64,000 nt of DNA from Sulfuritalea sp. (lineage in GTDB: Bacteria > Pseudomonadota > Gammaproteobacteria > Burkholderiales > Rhodocyclaceae). The notes below the pieces were generated by a model, which saw only the letters and a list, made by a program, of their open reading frames with translations, was not told the DNA's origin and did no database searches. The number at the start of each line of letters is the position of its first letter. The first letter of the stretch is position 1. A program made the position numbers and the translations under genes. Location: NCBI GenBank assembly GCA_016708585.1, contig JADJFK010000002.1, positions 1 to 64,000 on the forward strand, given 5' to 3'. Positions 62,955-64,000 of this stretch are shown here, in pieces.

Positions 62955-64000
62955 TCAGGCGGCAACCGCGGGAAGGTCATGATGCCGGACTGCCGCCTCG
63001 GCCAGGGCATCGCGCAGCAATGACAGCCCTGCTCCACTGTGGGCACTGAGTCGAACGGCGGAAATGTTACCACAGTCGTCACGCTCGATTGCGGGGCTGG
63101 CCGCGGTCAGGTCGATCTTGTTCCACACCGTGATCTGCGGCACCTGAAGCGCCCCGATTTCGTCCAGCACCGCGCCCACGGCATGAATCTGCTGGTCGCG
63201 GTCCGGACTGGCGGAGTCGACCACGTGCAGCAGCAAATCGGCCTGTGCCGTCTCCTCCAGGGTCGCCTCGAATGCCGCTACCAGGGCATGCGGCAGGTCG
63301 CGGATGAAACCGACCGTATCGGACAGCACAATCGGGCCGGCACTCTCGATGAACACCCGTCGCGAAGTCGTGTCCAGGGTGGCGAACAACTGGTCGGCGG
63401 CATAGGCGCCCGCCCGGGTCAGGGCATTGAACAGCGTGCTCTTGCCGGCGTTGGTGTAACCCACCAGGGAAACCGCGAACACCTCGCCGCGGGTGCGCGC
63501 ACGGCGGCGCACGGCACGCTGGCGTTCCAGCTGCCTGAGGCGGTCCTTGAGCAGGGAAACCCGCTTGCCGAGCAGGCGTCGGTCGGTTTCGAGCTGCTTT
63601 TCGCCGGGGCCACGCAGGCCGATGCCGCCCTTCTGCCGCTCGAGGTGGGTCCAGCCGCGCACCAGCCGGGTTGCCAGATGCTGGAGCTGGGCCAGCTCAA
63701 CCTGCAGCTTTCCCTCATGGCTCCTGGCACGCAGGGCGAATATGTCCAGGATCAGGCTGCTGCGATCGATCACGCGGCAGGCGAGGATCTTCTCCAGGTT
63801 GCGCTGCTGGCCCGGCGAAAGCTCGTGGTTGAAAAGCACGACATCTGCCTCATGCAGGCGCACGGCATCGCCGATCTCGGCGACTTTGCCCTTGCCGGCA
63901 AACAGTGCCGGATCCGGCCGCGCGCGCTTGCCTGAAACCACCGCCAACGCTTGCGCGCCCGCGCTGCCCACCAGCAGCCTGAACTCGGAAAGGCGCTCGG
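62955..64000 (-). CDS. hflX: GTPase HflX (N-terminus beyond the window)
   Basis: A ribosome-associated GTPase that splits stalled or heat-damaged ribosomes. The frame runs off the right edge; reading continues past 63971 as RLSEFRLLVGSAGAQ, so the start is outside. GGIGLRGPGEKQLETDRR, G1 GYTNAGKST, G3 DTVGFIRDLPH and G4 NKID are all present. First visible gene of hflX-hflK-hflC-DUF2065-hisZ-purA. Confidence 0.96.
   Translation of the reverse strand, partial: ERLSEFRLLVGSAGAQALAVVSGKRARPDPALFAGKGKVAEIGDAVRLHEADVVLFNHELSPGQQRNLEKILACRVIDRSSLILDIFALRARSHEGKLQVELAQLQHLATRLVRGWTHLERQKGGIGLRGPGEKQLETDRRLLGKRVSLLKDRLRQLERQRAVRRRARTRGEVFAVSLVGYTNAGKSTLFNALTRAGAYAADQLFATLDTTSRRVFIESAGPIVLSDTVGFIRDLPHALVAAFEATLEETAQADLLLHVVDSASPDRDQQIHAVGAVLDEIGALQVPQITVWNKIDLTAASPAIERDDCGNISAVRLSAHSGAGLSLLRDALAEAAVRHHDLPAVAA

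Overview
The window reads as chromosomal DNA of a GC-rich betaproteobacterium, most likely of the order Rhodocyclales. The evidence is gene order: exbB-exbD-lpxK-trm112-kdsB-adk, hflX-hflK-hflC-DUF2065-hisZ-purA, a nudL-cobD-like pair and rpmB-rpmG. No species can be named from sequence alone. Nearly all of it is ordinary core genome. Most long open frames opposite these genes are GC-driven shadows.

Layout: 0-1.3 kb is a decayed IS3-family element. 1.5-5.1 kb holds a monomeric NADP isocitrate dehydrogenase, an S4 RNA-binding protein and an RbgA-like GTPase. 5.1-10.6 kb is an acyl-CoA catabolic group (SDR, MDR reductase, APH-like kinase, acyl-CoA dehydrogenase, convergent thiolase). 10.6-13.8 kb holds CobD-like, CoA pyrophosphatase, amidotransferase, YajQ and PpnP genes. 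14-17.4 kb is the arginine operon argD-argF-argG. 17.5-22.5 kb carries an orphan ParA, a small hypothetical gene, rpsT, murJ and ggt. 22.5-28 kb is a pyrophosphate-linked energy region: H+-pyrophosphatase, a PPi-type phosphofructokinase, a second phosphofructokinase and adenylate kinase. 28-31 kb is lipid A/KDO synthesis with ExbBD. 31.4-35.3 kb has xseA, sodB, slyX, a DUF192 gene, a Met/Lys-rich exported protein and rluE.

35.3-47.4 kb groups the isocitrate branch point: aceK, dimeric icd, aceA and aceB, interleaved with cspA, clpS-clpA, rraA, a hydrolase and a LysR regulator. AceK can throttle the dimeric icd. The monomeric enzyme at the left end is a second isocitrate dehydrogenase of a type not known as an AceK substrate. 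47.8-51.4 kb is a respiratory cluster: a NapC/NirT tetraheme cytochrome fused to an ethylbenzene-dehydrogenase-like haem domain, a dihaem cytochrome c and a flavocytochrome c sulfide dehydrogenase flavoprotein. It suggests lithotrophic sulfide oxidation. 51.5-64 kb is housekeeping: dut, coaBC, radC, rpmB, rpmG, a desaturase, rnr, tRNA-Leu(CAG), purA, hisZ, hflC, hflK and a partial hflX.

Main points for a second look: (1) a dispersed 24-bp GC-rich repeat in at least eight copies, in both orientations and in several reading frames, often directly after stop codons; (2) the sulfide dehydrogenase cluster with its fused multihaem cytochrome; (3) single-base frameshifts in clpA and in the NapC fusion; (4) an IscR type-1-like operator on the sodB promoter; (5) paired palindromes in front of aceA; (6) a transcription terminator that lies inside the signal-peptide codons of ggt.
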